Assembly (NCBI GenBank): GCA_025356715.1
Contig: JANXRU010000030.1
Coordinates: forward strand, 1 to 14,169
DNA length: 14,169 nt
Source: Bacteroidota bacterium
Lineage (GTDB): Bacteria > Bacteroidota > Bacteroidia > B-17B0 > B-17BO
Direction of reading: 5' to 3'
In this document: positions 13,252-14,169 of the stretch, piece by piece
Layout: each line of letters opens with the position of its first letter
Position numbering within the stretch: the stretch's first letter is position 1
Translations under genes and position numbers: made by a program
The notes under the pieces: generated by a model
The model's database searches: none
What the model was told of the DNA's origin: nothing
Seen by the model: the letters and a program-made list of their open reading frames with translations, nothing else

Positions 13252-14169
13252 ATGAATCTTCTCTCAGTAAATCAATTAAGTAAAAGTTTTGGCGATAAAG
13301 TCCTTTTCAAAAACATTAATTTCGGTATCAATTATGGTGATAAAGTAGCGCTCATTGCAAAAAATGGATCGGGTAAATCTACATTATTTAAAATCCTGCA
13401 AGGCATCGAAATTCCTGATAGTGGCGAAGTTGCGTTTCGTAAAGAATTACGCATTTCGTTTTTAAGTCAGGAACCGGAACTTAACGAAAATCACACCATC
13501 GAACAAGCGATTTATGCGGGCGATAGTGAGATGGTAAAAACCGCTATTGATTATACGCATTTGGTAGAGTCGCATTATGCAAATCCAACCGACAAAACAG
13601 AAAATCAATTGGACGTTTTAACCAATAAAATGAATGATTTAGAAGCATGGAATGTGGAAACACAAATTATGTTGGTTTGCTCTAATTTAGGATTAAATGA
13701 CTTAACTCAAAAAGTAAATACGTTAAGTGGCGGTCAAAAAAAACGGTTGGCGTTAGCGCAAGTTATTTTAAATGAACCTGATTTATTGATTATGGATGAA
13801 CCAACCAATCACTTGGATGTAACGGTGATTGAATGGCTTGAAGATTACTTAAGAAGCTATAAAAAAAGTATTTTATTAGTAACGCATGACCGTTATTTTT
13901 TAGATGAAGTGTGTAGTAAAATTATTGAAATTGACGACCATCAATTATACGAATACAAAGGAAACTTTGCGTATTACATGGAAAAGAAAGCGGAGCGTAT
14001 GCTGATGGAAGCGTCTGAATTAGAGAAAGCAAAAAACTTGTATCGCCGAGAGCTGGAGTGGGTGCGCAAACAGCCACGTGCACGAACTGTGAAATCAAAA
14101 TCGCGTGTAGATGCCTTTGTAGATGTAGAAAAAAATGCTCGTAAAAAAAGCATGGATAAAAAAATAGAA
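13252..14169 (+). CDS. ABC-F family ATPase, Uup-like (3' end outside window)
   Basis: The first 306 codons of a protein normally about 620 residues long, with two ABC domains. The first domain is complete: Walker A AKNGSGKST (36-44), signature LSGGQ (158-162), Walker B LLIMDEP (178-184) followed by TNHLD, and the switch TH (211-212) in VTHDRYFLD. Then comes the linker helix region (from about 245) with RRELEWVRKQPRAR.TKSKSRVDAF-like sequence, typical of Uup. No membrane segments are present, as expected: ABC-F proteins act on ribosomes or, for Uup, are linked to branched DNA and ribosome function. The first residue of Walker A is Ala instead of Gly, which I believe is common in this Bacteroidota branch. 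The start ATG directly follows the heptamer repeat. Confidence 0.92.
   Translation, partial: MNLLSVNQLSKSFGDKVLFKNINFGINYGDKVALIAKNGSGKSTLFKILQGIEIPDSGEVAFRKELRISFLSQEPELNENHTIEQAIYAGDSEMVKTAIDYTHLVESHYANPTDKTENQLDVLTNKMNDLEAWNVETQIMLVCSNLGLNDLTQKVNTLSGGQKKRLALAQVILNEPDLLIMDEPTNHLDVTVIEWLEDYLRSYKKSILLVTHDRYFLDEVCSKIIEIDDHQLYEYKGNFAYYMEKKAERMLMEASELEKAKNLYRRELEWVRKQPRARTVKSKSRVDAFVDVEKNARKKSMDKKIE

Overview
The window is a low-GC, gene-dense chromosomal segment from a member of the Bacteroidota, probably Flavobacteriales or a close relative. The signs are: signal peptides ending in FSQ, outer-membrane barrels ending in an aromatic residue, A-rich leaders with few Shine-Dalgarno sites, a promoter-like element of the form TTG-N19-TAnnTTTG, and Bacteroidota-typical families (DUF5522, BtrH_N/DUF4872, OmpL-like porin, MlaD beside HdrB/HdrC-like Fe-S proteins). 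No rRNA, tRNA, CRISPR array, insertion sequence or phage gene is visible.

Layout. (1) 1-1130, plus strand: the 3' end of a surface or barrel protein gene, followed by a tandem paralogue broken by an in-frame TAG and a one-base frameshift. (2) 1146-4255, minus strand: a compact operon mlaD-like > membrane 4Fe-4S/heme-type reductase subunit > CCG-domain Fe-S protein, with gaps of 9-11 bases. (3) 4444-5642, minus strand: a polytopic membrane protein with several histidines in or near its helices, and a tiny DUF5522 protein. (4) 5702-7711, plus strand: an OmpL-like porin and a PLP enzyme of the ACC deaminase/D-cysteine desulfhydrase family. (5) 7699-11641, minus strand: a tight four-gene array consisting of a BcerS/YghO-like GNAT acyltransferase, an Aur1-like PAP2 membrane enzyme, a BtrH_N/DUF4872 acyltransferase-like protein and a secreted cysteine-containing protein, with a good candidate promoter just upstream. 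(6) 11734-12264, minus strand: an exported single-domain jelly-roll-like protein. (7) 12351-14169, plus strand: a diadenylate cyclase (c-di-AMP synthase) and the first 306 codons of an Uup-type ABC-F ATPase, separated by a 7-base-period intergenic repeat.

How the genes may work together. The mlaD/Fe-S operon suggests an envelope lipid-handling protein made together with a two-subunit, membrane-bound Fe-S electron carrier. The most interesting unit is the 7.7-11.6 kb array: a ceramide-synthase-like N-acyltransferase, a lipid headgroup transferase or phosphatase and a cysteine acyltransferase-like protein together look like a small pathway for a modified sphingolipid or other N-acyl lipid. That is inference from family membership and gene order. 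The remaining genes are housekeeping or hypothetical.
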